Part shown: one piece after another, positions 22,408 through 30,760 of the stretch
How the letters are laid out: each line of letters opens with the position of its first letter
Position numbering within the stretch: the stretch's first letter is position 1
Source of the DNA: an uncultured Oscillospiraceae bacterium
GTDB taxonomy: Bacteria > Bacillota > Clostridia > Oscillospirales > Oscillospiraceae
DNA length: 33,775 nt
Direction: 5' to 3'
Assembly (NCBI GenBank): GCA_944387785.1
Contig: CALXGG010000010.1
Location: 1 to 33,775 of the forward strand
Notes under the pieces: model-generated
What the model saw: the letters and a program-made list of their open reading frames with translations, nothing else
Database searches by the model: none
What the model was told of the DNA's origin: nothing
Position numbers and translations under genes: made by a program

Positions 22408-23745
22408 TTATCCCACGGTGATCCGTTCCTGCGGAAGGCGGGCGCTGCCGCCCTGAACTGTATTGGAGAGGGCCGCAAATATCAGCGTGAGCCCCCCCAC
22501 GCGGCCGAAAAACATCAGCACGATCAGGATCAGCTGGGAGATCCCCCCCAGCTGCGGCGTAATCCCCAGGGAGAGGCCTACCGTTCCGATCGCGGACGCC
22601 GTTTCAAAAAGGCAGGTCAGAATGGGTAGCCCCTCCATCCTGCTGATGACCAGCCCCCCGGTCAAAAACAAGGTCAGGTACATCATCAAAATCGTTGACG
22701 CCTGGGATACGGTCTCATTCGACACCCGCCTGTTGAAAAAGTGGGGGTTCTCTCTGCGCCGGAAAACCGCCAGGGCGCTCGCCAGGAGGACCGCCACGGT
22801 GGTAGTTTTCATGCCGCCCGCAGTGGAACCCGGAGAGCCGCCGATCAGCATCAGGATCGTAATGATCGACTGCCCGGTCTCGCTCATAGCGGTCAGATCC
22901 GCCGTATTGAAGCCTGCCGTCCTGGGCGTGACGGCCTGGAAAAAGGACAGGAGCGCCCGCTCCCCCAGGGGGGCCCCGGAAAATTCGAAAAAGAAAAAAT
23001 ACACCGTGGGCGCCAGGATCAAAATACCGGTCACCGTCAGGATCACCTTGCTCTGCATCCGGTATTTGCGGAAATGGTGCCGGTTGGTGCGGATGTCCTC
23101 CCACGTCAGGAAGCCGATCCCTCCGATCACGATCAGCAGGGCGATCACCACCGTGACCACAGGCTGGGCGGCATAGTCTGTCAGGGAGGAAAACGGAGCC
23201 TTTATCCCCATCAGGTCAAAGCCCGCGTTGCAAAAGGCGGATATGGAGTGGAAAAGCGCATACCAAACGCCCTTGCCAAGCCCGAACTCCCCGTAAAACA
23301 CGGGAAAAAGCAGCGCCGCGCCCAGCAGCTCCACCACCAGGGCCGTCTTTAATATGAACCAGGTCAGGCGCACGATCCCGCCTACGCTGGGCGCCGCGAT
23401 GGCCTCCTGCATGGTGCTGCGCTGCATCAGGCCGATCCTCCGGCCGGACAGGATGGCAAAGGCCCCCGCCACGGTGACCACGCCCAGTCCCCCTATCTGT
23501 ATCAATAAAATGATGACCGCTTGCCCGAAATACGACCAGTAGGTGGCGGTGTCGTGGATCACCAGCCCCGTTACGCAGACAGCGGAGGTGGAGGTGAACA
23601 ATGCCTCCAAAAAGGGCGTATGGACACGCTGCTGCGTGGATATGGGAAGGGTGAGCAGGAGGCTCCCCATCAGGATGACCAGCAGAAAACCCAATATGAT
23701 GACCCGGAAAGGGGACTTGGTGCTCTTGTGCAGAAACTGCCACAT
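22408..23745 (-). CDS. ktrB: Potassium uptake channel subunit KtrB/TrkH
   Basis: This 445-residue membrane protein has four M1-P-M2 repeats. Filter loops are visible around STSAVCVTGL, SISAFCNAGFD, VTPRTAGFNT and SAIGTVGLSLG, each contributing the conserved glycine. M2 helices such as the third carry the flexible GGSPGSTAGG loop. It forms a dimer on the KtrA ring and takes up potassium, usually with sodium or the membrane potential. ATG 23745 is preceded by GAGGTAAG. It is the first gene of the minus-strand potassium operon. Confidence 0.93.
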   Translation of the reverse strand: MWQFLHKSTKSPFRVIILGFLLVILMGSLLLTLPISTQQRVHTPFLEALFTSTSAVCVTGLVIHDTATYWSYFGQAVIILLIQIGGLGVVTVAGAFAILSGRRIGLMQRSTMQEAIAAPSVGGIVRLTWFILKTALVVELLGAALLFPVFYGEFGLGKGVWYALFHSISAFCNAGFDLMGIKAPFSSLTDYAAQPVVTVVIALLIVIGGIGFLTWEDIRTNRHHFRKYRMQSKVILTVTGILILAPTVYFFFFEFSGAPLGERALLSFFQAVTPRTAGFNTADLTAMSETGQSIITILMLIGGSPGSTAGGMKTTTVAVLLASALAVFRRRENPHFFNRRVSNETVSQASTILMMYLTLFLTGGLVISRMEGLPILTCLFETASAIGTVGLSLGITPQLGGISQLILIVLMFFGRVGGLTLIFAALSNTVQGGSARLPQERITVG

Positions 23746-23853
23746 AAGGCCTTACCTCTTAATACGCATTTATCCTATCTTTATATCTTCATTATCCTCA
23801 TCCCGTCTAAAGGAGGTATTAATGTATTCCAGCGCATATTAAGGTGATATTAA
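23746..23853 (-). promoter_or_regulatory. AT-rich upstream region of the ktr operon
   Basis: This 108-bp region is far more AT-rich than its surroundings. Minus-strand TATAAA (in GAAGATATAAAGATAGG) is a possible -10, without a confident -35. TTAATAC and GTATTAA form an inverted repeat about 50 bp apart, and GGATAA occurs twice. It is a candidate KdpE binding region. It is too short and too unstructured for a ydaO-type cyclic di-AMP riboswitch. Confidence 0.35.
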
Positions 23854-23895
23854 GGCGGAGGGCGCGGGACAGATGCCTGTCCCGCGCCCTCCGCC
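23854..23895 (-). terminator. Terminator of apbE
   Basis: A perfect 19-bp stem (23854-23872 with 23877-23895) and a tetraloop, followed on the minus strand by TTAATAT. It lies 24 bp after the apbE stop and separates apbE from the ktr operon that is transcribed in the same direction. Confidence 0.85.
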
Positions 23896-23919
23896 TGCTC
23901 CCATATCCCGGCTTTCCGG

Positions 23920-24927
23920 TCATCGCTCGATCACATACACCACGGCGTCCTGGTGGTCCTCCGTCAGCGCGAAGCGGGAGGCAAGGCCGGCGGTCAGATA
24001 CAGCTCCCCCCTGTCGGTCACGAAGACCGCCTCGAAATCCCGGCTCTGCTGCCAGAAGGCGGCCGCCTTCTCCAGCCCCATCACGAACAGCGCGGTGGAA
24101 AGCCCGTCGCAGACCAGCCCGTCCTCCCCCACCACCGTGACCGACAGCAGCCCGCGTTCCGCCGGCCGGCCGGTGGAAGGATCCATGATGTGCCAGTAGG
24201 TTTTCCCGTCCCGCTGGAAATACCGCTCATACCCGCCTGAGGTGACCACCGCCTGGTCCTTTACCGAAAGCACGATCATCGGCGTATCGCCTCCCGGGTC
24301 CTTGACCGCTATTTTCCAGGGGGTGCCGTCCGGCTTCCCGCCGACGGCCTGGATATTGCCGCCCAGGTTCAGCAGGGCGGACCCAACGCCCTTTTCCCGC
24401 AGGTATCCCGCCGCCAGGCTGCCGGCATAGCCCTTGGCCACGCTGCCCAGATCCACCTGCATGCCGTCCGGAAGGACTACGGCGCCGGTTTCCCCGTCAC
24501 AGCGGATCCGCGTATAATCCACACCGGCCAGCAGCCCGTTGATCGTTGCCTGATCCGGCACCTGATACTCCCCGGTGGTAAAGCCCCACTCCCGTACCAC
24601 CGGATAGACCGAAATATCCAGCGCCCCGCCGGTCCGCCGGCACAGGGCGAGGGCAGCGCGCATCAGCTCCCCACCGGCGCCTGTCAGCTTGCCCGCACCC
24701 TTCTGGTTGATGGCGTAAAGCTCGCTGCTCCGGTCGGTCACCGACACCTTCGCCTCCAGATCGGCGATCATCTCCCTGACGTCGGACAGCAGCGCCTCCT
24801 CCCCGTATATGGTCACATCCATAACGGTGTCCATGGCAAAAAAGGTGCTTGTCCGCGGCTGGCCGGCGCCCGCGCAGCCGCAGAGCAGGCAAAGCGCCAG
24901 CAGGCAGATCCCCCAGCGCCGCCTCAT
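23920..24927 (-). CDS. apbE: FAD:protein FMN transferase (ApbE), lipoprotein
   Basis: This 335-residue protein has a lipoprotein signal ending LCGC (15-18, Cys18 lipidated), so it works outside the membrane. ApbE attaches FMN covalently to Ser/Thr in short D-x-x-S/T-G-A-S/T motifs of partner proteins. Family marks are STFFAMDTVMDVTIYG, DISVYPVVREWGF, DLGSVAKGYAG and WHIMDPSTGRPAE, then CDGLSTALFVMG with the magnesium-binding Asp/Thr. ATG 24927 is chosen over GTG 24936 because the signal begins there. It is a one-gene minus-strand unit, back to back with the S-layer protein gene across a shared region with two palindromes. No other flavinylation substrate is in the window. Confidence 0.93.
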   Translation of the reverse strand: MRRRWGICLLALCLLCGCAGAGQPRTSTFFAMDTVMDVTIYGEEALLSDVREMIADLEAKVSVTDRSSELYAINQKGAGKLTGAGGELMRAALALCRRTGGALDISVYPVVREWGFTTGEYQVPDQATINGLLAGVDYTRIRCDGETGAVVLPDGMQVDLGSVAKGYAGSLAAGYLREKGVGSALLNLGGNIQAVGGKPDGTPWKIAVKDPGGDTPMIVLSVKDQAVVTSGGYERYFQRDGKTYWHIMDPSTGRPAERGLLSVTVVGEDGLVCDGLSTALFVMGLEKAAAFWQQSRDFEAVFVTDRGELYLTAGLASRFALTEDHQDAVVYVIER

Positions 24928-24976
24928 GGGGCCCACTCCCGTATAACAGCGCCTGTGCTTCCGCGGAATAACACCA

Positions 24977-25006
24977 TTGACAGATCCTCCCAGTTTATTG
25001 TATACT
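24977..25006 (+). promoter_or_regulatory. Distal promoter (P1) for the S-layer protein gene
   Basis: TTGACA (24977-24982), 18 bp and TATACT (25001-25006). The first palindrome begins 12 bp after the -10, covering the expected start of transcription. This is a classic repressor position. Confidence 0.6.
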
Positions 25007-25018
25007 ACATCCCATAGC

Positions 25019-25097
25019 GGTTAGCGCAAGCTAACCAATCGAGCAAACCACCGTTACCCGGCACATGATCGAACCTGTTGGTTAGCTGATGCTAACC
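25019..25097. promoter_or_regulatory. Twin 18-bp palindromic operators
   Basis: GGTTAGC-GCAA-GCTAACC (25019-25036) and GGTTAGC-TGAT-GCTAACC (25080-25097) are identical in their arms and 61 bp centre to centre, close to six helical turns. They lie between divergent apbE and the S-layer gene, one after P1 and one touching the -35 of P2. This strongly suggests one regulator, perhaps TetR-like given the 18-bp dyad, binding both sites and possibly looping. The regulator is not in the window. Confidence 0.7.
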
Positions 25098-25098
25098 T

Positions 25099-25126
25099 TT
25101 GCGATATAAAAAGTGGTTTGTATTAT
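25099..25126 (+). promoter_or_regulatory. Proximal promoter (P2) for the S-layer protein gene
   Basis: TTGCGA (25099-25104), 16 bp and TATTAT (25121-25126), immediately after the second palindrome. Confidence 0.45.
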
Positions 25127-25130
25127 AGCA

Positions 25131-25421
25131 GGAAAGGGGCGTGATTGTCAATCCACCATCCGCAGCGCATGGTTTGAACGGATCGGCCGTGAGCCGGCGG
25201 CAGGGATACCCGCCGACCGGCAGAGGGCCCTCTCCCGTCCGGCGGCACATGTTTTTGCCGGCCGGCTGCCTGTTCCGGGGAAAGCGGCGCCTCCGGCGCT
25301 TCCCTCCGGCCAGGCCGTCCCGGAAACCGCCGCCGGCTGCGGGACCGCTGCAACGCGGGCGCTTTTGCCCCGGGCGCCTGCATCCGTTCCACGGAAACTC
25401 AGTACACAAAGAGGTAGGAAG
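25131..25421 (+). other. Long GC-rich leader before the S-layer protein gene
   Basis: A roughly 290-nt untranslated leader with several short GC hairpins, for example AGCGGCGCC-TCC-GGCGCT at about 25280-25297. An in-frame extension of the downstream gene to 25113 exists but has neither ribosome site nor signal-peptide logic, so I treat this as untranslated. I recognise no riboswitch class in it. It ends with AGAGGTAGGAAG ahead of the start codon. Confidence 0.4.
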
Positions 25422-28400
25422 ATGAAAAAATTTTCTCGTAGGTTCCTTTCGTTGCTGCTGTCAGCGGCAATGCTGTTTTCCCTGTCTGTCCACACGGCGC
25501 TGGCCGCGGAGCTCCCGCTGCCGGCAACAGTGGAGAGCTGCGAGTATACCTCCTGGCCGGAGTCTGTCAGGCTGGGATTCCCCGACAGTTCTGCCCAGTG
25601 GCTGAAAAAGCTGACGGGCGTGCGCGTCAATGACGTGCCCTTTACCCACCAGTCCCTGTCCATTTCCAGCAGCGGCAGCCTCTGGAACGTACAGTCTGTC
25701 ACCGGCGCTTACGGCAGCTATCAGGCCCTGTGCATCACCACAAAGGGCGTCCGCTTCCCCGCCGCTGTTGTGATCTCCGCCGAGGGCTGCCCGGATCTTA
25801 CGCTGGAGGTCACAAGATCCGGCAGCGGGCCCTTCTCCTCCTATACGGCCAAAATCACAGGCAGCGCCGTCCCCGAGGAGCCGACATACGCCGTCAGGAC
25901 GGCGGCGGCCGCCAACGGCAGCGTGACGGTCTCGCCTGCGAAGGCCAAGGCCGGCGAGGACGTGACCGTGACCGCCAGGCCGGCTGCCGGCTATGTGCTC
26001 AAAAGCCTGGCGGTGACCCGGCAGAGCGGCGGCGCCCTGGACACCCGGCCAACCGACGGCGGCTGCGCATTCCGCATGCCTGCGGAGGACGTGACCGTGA
26101 CTGCCGTGTTCGCCGCGGAGGAGCCCCCCGCCGGCCTGACACCTCCCGAGGCGGTCACGGCGGAATACGCCTACTTTGGCTTCCCCAAGCGCACGGTCAA
26201 CCTGAATTTCGGCGGGCAGCCTGCCGCCAAGCGCTGGCTGGAGGCGATCACCGCCGTTACTGTCAGCGGCCGGGCCTTTACAAAAGCCGATGATCCCTTC
26301 CGCACGGAGGACAACCAGTGGCTCGTCGATACGGTATACGGCAGCTACGGGTCCTATCCCGCGCTCCGGATCGTGGAGTCCTTCCAGAGCCCGGCCACTG
26401 TCGTTATCTCGGCCGGCGGCTATCCCGACCTGACGCTGGGCCTGGCCAAGAGCGGCGGCGGCTCCAGCGCCCGCTACACCGCGGAGATCACGGAAGCGGC
26501 CGGCGGAGGCCCCGCCCCCGACGCCAAAAAGGCAATCTCCCTCCGGCAGATCCGCATTACGGATGACGGCGGATCCCTCCCCGCCTATCACTGGCACTTC
26601 GCCTTTGAAGGGGCGCCGGATTATGTGTCCGCCATTACGGCGGTGTCCGTCAACGGCGCCGACTGGGAAAAGAAATCCGCGGCTCCTTCCGCAGGCGGCG
26701 GGTACTATCCGGACACGGCGGCAGACCGGCTGGTGTTCTCCATTGACAGCTTCAGCGCCACGGGGACCGAGCCTCTGAAAAGCGGAGATGTCATCCGCAT
26801 TGCCGCCGCTGGCTATCAGGATCTGGAATTCAAATTTATGCTGGATCTGAGCGGCAGGACGCCGTCGGCAGAGGAAAACGACGGCAAGGGCGACCACTAC
26901 GCGCTGCATATCAGGCTGGCGGGCGCGTTTGAGGCGGCCCTTGTGGGCCAGGAGCGCTACGACGGCGTGTCCGGCGCCACAGGCACGATATCCTCCCACA
27001 AAAACAGCGACGTCACCGTCTACGGGGCGCTGGTCGAAAAGGGAAAGGCCCCTGCGGAGAGCGATTGGGAGAAGCTGGGCGATCCGTCCTCGGACATCAG
27101 ACTGGTGGGCAGCAAGTGCGCTGTCTCCATTGCGCCGGACACGGCGGCGGGGACCCTCGCGGACAGGGACAGCGGCATGAAGGGCTCCTATCTGACCATC
27201 GGCAGCGGGCTGACCCTCAGCGGCACGCCGAAAGACGCCGGCAGCTACCTGGTTTCCCTTACGGCGACCGACAAGCAGGGGCGCACGACTGTCAGCAACG
27301 CCCTGCCGTTCCGAATCTATACCGGTGAGGAAACACTGGCCGGCCAGCTGAAGCCGGAGAACCTGACCCAGACGCAGGATGGCAAATACATGTGGGACAT
27401 CATGGAGCCCTGGACCATCAGGAGCTTTGGCAGCAATGTGGACGGCGAAGAAAACAGCGTCCGGGTGCCGCAGGAGCTGAAGGCCTGGTTCGGCTCCCAC
27501 GCCAGCGGCACCTATGGCTATCTGGGCTACGACCTCCCATGGAAGGACGTTCTGGCGGGCAGCATCCCCCAGACGCTGTACATCCCCCGCGGCTGTGACC
27601 TGACGCTGGTCAATATGTCGGTCCTCAGCAGCGTCCGCATCGTGGTGGAGGACGGCGGCAAGCTGACCCTCCGGGACTCTGTCGTGCAGGGCGTGATCGA
27701 CGTGGCCTCCGGCGGCACCTTCTCCATGAATTACAGCGGCTTCGGCGGCAAGGGCAGCTTCCTGACCGGCGCCTCCCTATGCGGCCAGCTGCGGCTGCAG
27801 GACGGGGCGATCCTGGAAAACGCCGCCATCTACTCCCACACCAACTACCTTGCCAACGGCAGGCTGGCCGACCGTACCAGCAGTGAGCCGGTGGTGACCG
27901 CCACCGGGAAGGTGACGGTCCGCGGGCAGGTATTCATCCAGGGCGACGAGGCCGCAAACGGCAGCGCCGCGCAGGCCGGCCTGCGGGTCAAGGACGGAAC
28001 GCTGACCCTGGAGGACGGCTCGGTCCTCGTGGTCTACGGCGGCGGCGCCAAGGTCCAGCTGTTCCCCACCAGCGGCACCGCCATCCAGCTGGATCACGGC
28101 GCCATTGCCGGGGCGGGAAAGGTGGTGGCAGTCGCCGGCCAGGCATTCTGGGGCAATGGCGGCAGCGCGGTCTCCGGTACCGGCGCCATCACGGCCGCCC
28201 AGGCGTTTTTGCAGGGAGCGACGGCGTTTTCCGCCAACGGCGCCAGCGCCGGCAAGGCGGTGGACGGAGATATCCCTGTCACCAGCTCCAGGCGCCATAT
28301 AGCGGACGGCACCGTGGTCCCGACCCTGGACCCTGACCCCCTGGAGGGCCTGTATTGGAAGCGCGGCATCGACCCCGCTCCTCCGCTGCATGCCTTCGAG

Positions 28401-29600
28401 ACGCCGGAAGCCGTCCCCGTGGCCGCGCCCTCCCTTTCGGCAAACCGCGCCGCTCTGCCGGGCGGCGGCTCCGTGACCCTGACCGTGGGCAATGCCATGG
28501 GCCATGTGTCCCTCCGTCAGAGCGACGACCAGGGCACGCCGGAAAAGCTGCTGACAGCCGGGGCCGACGGCACATACTCTGCGGTCCTTCCCAACAAGAC
28601 GGCCATCTATACATTTACCGTAACGGCGGAGAACGGCACGGCAACATGCACCGTGTCTGTAACGGAAGTCAGCCCCGGTATCCCTTACGGCGGTCCCCAG
28701 GCCGCTGATCCCGGGAAGAGCCAGGGCGGCGGCACGGCCCCAGCCGTCACCGGCTCCCAGAGCAGTTCGGTCATTGAGACCATCCGGGGAGCGGACGGAT
28801 CGGTCCGGACGGTGGAGCGGCAGAAAGACGGCGTCGTGATCACCACGGAAATCCGCCCGGACGGCGTCCAGATCAGGCTGGTAAGCCGGCCGGGAGAGGA
28901 TGTGACGGCCAGCGTCACCCTGCCGCAGGGCCTTTCCGCGGCCGTGGTGAAGCTCCCCGTGGATGTCGGCCCCGGCACAGTTGCCAAGGATGGGGCCAGC
29001 GGAAAGATCGTCAGCCTGCCCGTACCCGCCGAAAACGGCCTGACGGTGAAGGTGGACAAGACCTCGGAGCTGGTGATCGCGGACAACGCCCGGCGCTTTT
29101 CGGATGCGTCCGGCCATTGGGCCAAGGAGGCTATCGCTTTCTGCTCCGCCCACGAATTCTTTACCGGCACCGGCGGGGATGTGTTTTCCCCTGACAGCCC
29201 AATGACCCGGGCCATGCTGGTAACGGTCCTCGCCCGCTTTGACGGGCAGCAGACAGACGGCGGCAGCCTGTGGTACGAAAAGGCCATGGAGTGGGCCGTG
29301 AGGAATGGTATTTCCGACGGAAGCGATCCCCAGGGAAAGGTCACCCGGGAACAGCTGGCCGCCATGCTGTACCGGTATGCAGTCTATAAGGGCCTGGATA
29401 CCGAAGAGGACCTTGCCGCGGCCCAGGGCTTTACCGATTACAGCGATATCGCCGGCTACGCGCGGCAGGCCCTGTCCTGGGCTGTGAAGGCCGAGATCAT
29501 CCGGGGGACCGGCGGCAACACCGTGTCCCCCAAGGCGGACGCCACCCGCGGGCAGGTCGCCGTGATGCTCCTGCGCCTTTGCAAAGTGATGGCGGTCTGA
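25422..29600 (+). CDS. Large S-layer-homology surface protein with Hbi-like repeats
   Basis: This 1392-residue secreted protein has a signal peptide at residues 1-29 (MKKFSRRFLS..., cleavage after ALA). Three domains of hemoblobin-interacting (DUF1533) type lie at about 41-147, 247-357 and 372-477, each with a GYPDLTL or GYQDLEF-like ending. An InlB-type B-repeat (about 156-233, VTVSPAKAKAGEDVTVTA) separates the first two. A DGVSGAT motif sits at 514-520. A glycine-rich, beta-helix-like stretch (about 700-950), an Ig-like module (1003-1082) and three SLH repeats (about 1226-1385; FSDASGHWAKEAI...) follow. The SLH repeats anchor it to wall polymers. It is controlled by the twin-palindrome region. 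Function is unknown; a ligand-binding or electron-transfer surface role is possible. Confidence 0.88.
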   Translation: MKKFSRRFLSLLLSAAMLFSLSVHTALAAELPLPATVESCEYTSWPESVRLGFPDSSAQWLKKLTGVRVNDVPFTHQSLSISSSGSLWNVQSVTGAYGSYQALCITTKGVRFPAAVVISAEGCPDLTLEVTRSGSGPFSSYTAKITGSAVPEEPTYAVRTAAAANGSVTVSPAKAKAGEDVTVTARPAAGYVLKSLAVTRQSGGALDTRPTDGGCAFRMPAEDVTVTAVFAAEEPPAGLTPPEAVTAEYAYFGFPKRTVNLNFGGQPAAKRWLEAITAVTVSGRAFTKADDPFRTEDNQWLVDTVYGSYGSYPALRIVESFQSPATVVISAGGYPDLTLGLAKSGGGSSARYTAEITEAAGGGPAPDAKKAISLRQIRITDDGGSLPAYHWHFAFEGAPDYVSAITAVSVNGADWEKKSAAPSAGGGYYPDTAADRLVFSIDSFSATGTEPLKSGDVIRIAAAGYQDLEFKFMLDLSGRTPSAEENDGKGDHYALHIRLAGAFEAALVGQERYDGVSGATGTISSHKNSDVTVYGALVEKGKAPAESDWEKLGDPSSDIRLVGSKCAVSIAPDTAAGTLADRDSGMKGSYLTIGSGLTLSGTPKDAGSYLVSLTATDKQGRTTVSNALPFRIYTGEETLAGQLKPENLTQTQDGKYMWDIMEPWTIRSFGSNVDGEENSVRVPQELKAWFGSHASGTYGYLGYDLPWKDVLAGSIPQTLYIPRGCDLTLVNMSVLSSVRIVVEDGGKLTLRDSVVQGVIDVASGGTFSMNYSGFGGKGSFLTGASLCGQLRLQDGAILENAAIYSHTNYLANGRLADRTSSEPVVTATGKVTVRGQVFIQGDEAANGSAAQAGLRVKDGTLTLEDGSVLVVYGGGAKVQLFPTSGTAIQLDHGAIAGAGKVVAVAGQAFWGNGGSAVSGTGAITAAQAFLQGATAFSANGASAGKAVDGDIPVTSSRRHIADGTVVPTLDPDPLEGLYWKRGIDPAPPLHAFETPEAVPVAAPSLSANRAALPGGGSVTLTVGNAMGHVSLRQSDDQGTPEKLLTAGADGTYSAVLPNKTAIYTFTVTAENGTATCTVSVTEVSPGIPYGGPQAADPGKSQGGGTAPAVTGSQSSSVIETIRGADGSVRTVERQKDGVVITTEIRPDGVQIRLVSRPGEDVTASVTLPQGLSAAVVKLPVDVGPGTVAKDGASGKIVSLPVPAENGLTVKVDKTSELVIADNARRFSDASGHWAKEAIAFCSAHEFFTGTGGDVFSPDSPMTRAMLVTVLARFDGQQTDGGSLWYEKAMEWAVRNGISDGSDPQGKVTREQLAAMLYRYAVYKGLDTEEDLAAAQGFTDYSDIAGYARQALSWAVKAEIIRGTGGNTVSPKADATRGQVAVMLLRLCKVMAV

Positions 29601-29651
29601 TCCTGGAACCTTCTCAGGAGGCAACCTCCGCCGCAGAAGCGGCATCCGACA

Positions 29652-29690
29652 GATGGGCGGGACATCCCCAAAAGGGACGTCCGGCCCATC
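29652..29690 (+). terminator. Hairpin after the S-layer gene
   Basis: The imperfect stem GATGGGC...GGGAC/GTCC...GCCCATC (29652-29690) has a short A-rich loop and no U tract. Two small hairpins, GGAGG-CAA-CCTCC and GCCGC-AGAA-GCGGC, precede it. Nothing else is recognisable between 29601 and 29837. Confidence 0.45.
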
Positions 29691-29837
29691 GTCCCACAGC
29701 ACAGAAGGAGCTGGCTTCGTTTTGGCGGCGCGCCGGGAAATAACGCAGCCTGCCCACGGCATCACGGATCCGCCCCCGGCAAGACGTCCGTCGATCTCCC
29801 CCGGCAGGGGCGAAAGGCGCCCCGCCCTGTACAATAA

Positions 29838-29872
29838 AAAATCCTCAGGAACTTTTTGTTCCTGAGGATTTT
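29838..29872. terminator. Bidirectional terminator at the edge of the transposon patch
   Basis: A perfect 15-bp stem AAAATCCTCAGGAAC/GTTCCTGAGGATTTT has a T5 loop, and A and T runs at both ends. Confidence 0.85.
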
Positions 29873-29976
29873 GGGAAAAGGTGAACCGTATCGAAGAGAT
29901 ATCTCCAGGGCTGCGCCCAGACCCAGATCCCACCCCCAGCGTAAGCGTTTGCGATCCGGAAAGGAGGAGCCGCAAA

Positions 29977-30231
29977 ATGAACGTGCTCGGCTTTTACGAA
30001 AAAGGCGGAGCAAGCGGCATATCGCTTGTTCTGATGTGGCTTGTCCAAACACTAGACACCTCTGTCCGATCATCAAACAGCCTTACTGCCTGGGCCGCAC
30101 CGCGAGTGCGGCGTAAATTCGGAGCGCAGCGGAGAATTGCGCAGAGGCGGCTTTGCCGATCCCGAGCGTTGGAATCTCCCAAGAACGGAGGCGGCCTTAG
30201 CCGCCGGAACCCAAAAAGAAAGACACGCTAA
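29977..30231 (+). CDS. Small hypothetical protein, transposon-associated
   Basis: This 84-residue frame begins MNVLGFYEKGGASGISLV behind a good AAAGGAGGAG. The first 30 residues include a short hydrophobic stretch (ISLVLMWLVQTL). The rest is very arginine-rich and coincides with DNA full of hairpins (CCGCAC-CGCGA-GTGCGG, GGCGGC-CTTA-GCCGCC), so the C-terminal half may be structured DNA or RNA rather than selected protein. The ribosome site argues that at least a leader peptide is translated. No family is recognised. Confidence 0.35.
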   Translation: MNVLGFYEKGGASGISLVLMWLVQTLDTSVRSSNSLTAWAAPRVRRKFGAQRRIAQRRLCRSRALESPKNGGGLSRRNPKRKTR

Positions 30232-30288
30232 GCTACGGACTGATAACGAAGTATTGAGCAAAACAGTTTATCAGGCGTAGCAAAGGCA

Positions 30289-30335
30289 AATAAAATCACC
30301 GAGAGAAGCAAAAAGCATTTCTCGGTGATTTTATT
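30289..30335. terminator. Terminator-like perfect hairpin
   Basis: A 16-bp perfect stem AATAAAATCACCGAGA/TCTCGGTGATTTTATT (30289-30304/30320-30335) with a 15-nt loop works on either strand. Apart from this and the promoter at 30518-30546, the interval 30232-30575 is AT-rich and empty. Confidence 0.7.
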
Positions 30336-30517
30336 ATATGGGGAGTTGGAACGGTACCTTTTCAGATTTATGAAATGAAAAATGCCAAAATTCGCTGGCC
30401 GGATTCCTTGCAAAAAGTCCTTAAATCCTTTGTTTCTCTTATACAATCCTATTACTTTCCGAGAAAAATCAAGAATACCAAGCGAAAATCATTTGGCACT
30501 CTTCCTTCTCCGCACAT

Positions 30518-30546
30518 TTGATTATTTCTGTGTTCTCCGTTACTAT
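30518..30546 (+). promoter_or_regulatory. Promoter of the tnpV unit
   Basis: TTGATT (30518-30523), 17 bp and TACTAT (30541-30546), followed 29 bp later by the first start codon. Confidence 0.55.
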
Positions 30547-30575
30547 AAGAGCAGAAATCAAAGGAGGTCTAACTG

Positions 30576-30758
30576 ATGAAGCAAAAGTATTACCTTGCGC
30601 TTACAAAGGAGGAATGGCGGCTTATGATTGAGTGCTTAAACAAGCTCCGCAACCGGCTTATATCGGAGGACAGATACACCGATACCGTGGATGAGGTGCT
30701 TGTTAAAGTGGCAAACGCTAAAATCAAAAAAATCAAGGTTAAAGAACGGAGGGCTTGA
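30576..30758 (+). CDS. Small transposon-associated hypothetical protein
   Basis: This 60-residue, lysine/arginine-rich, helical protein (YYLALTKEEWRLMIECLNKL...) starts at ATG 30576 behind AAAGGAGGT. It is followed by tnpV two bases later. Small proteins of this kind commonly precede TnpV in Clostridial elements. No function is known to me. Its AT-rich codons match the transposon, not the host genes. Confidence 0.7.
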   Translation: MKQKYYLALTKEEWRLMIECLNKLRNRLISEDRYTDTVDEVLVKVANAKIKKIKVKERRA

Positions 30759-30760
30759 AT

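Noticed and set aside
23746..23853. Cyclic di-AMP (ydaO) riboswitch ahead of ktrB
   Set aside because: Only about 100 bp, AT-rich and without the long conserved pseudo-symmetric helices of that class.
25113..25421. Upstream in-frame extension of the S-layer protein
   Set aside because: It would bury the signal peptide 103 residues inside the protein; MKKFSRRFLS at 25422 has a good ribosome site and normal signal logic.
25461..29975. Two long minus-strand frames (25461-27500, 27777-29975) opposite the S-layer gene
   Set aside because: Shadows of a gene with a signal peptide, ribosome site and SLH repeats on the plus strand; no motifs or ribosome sites of their own.
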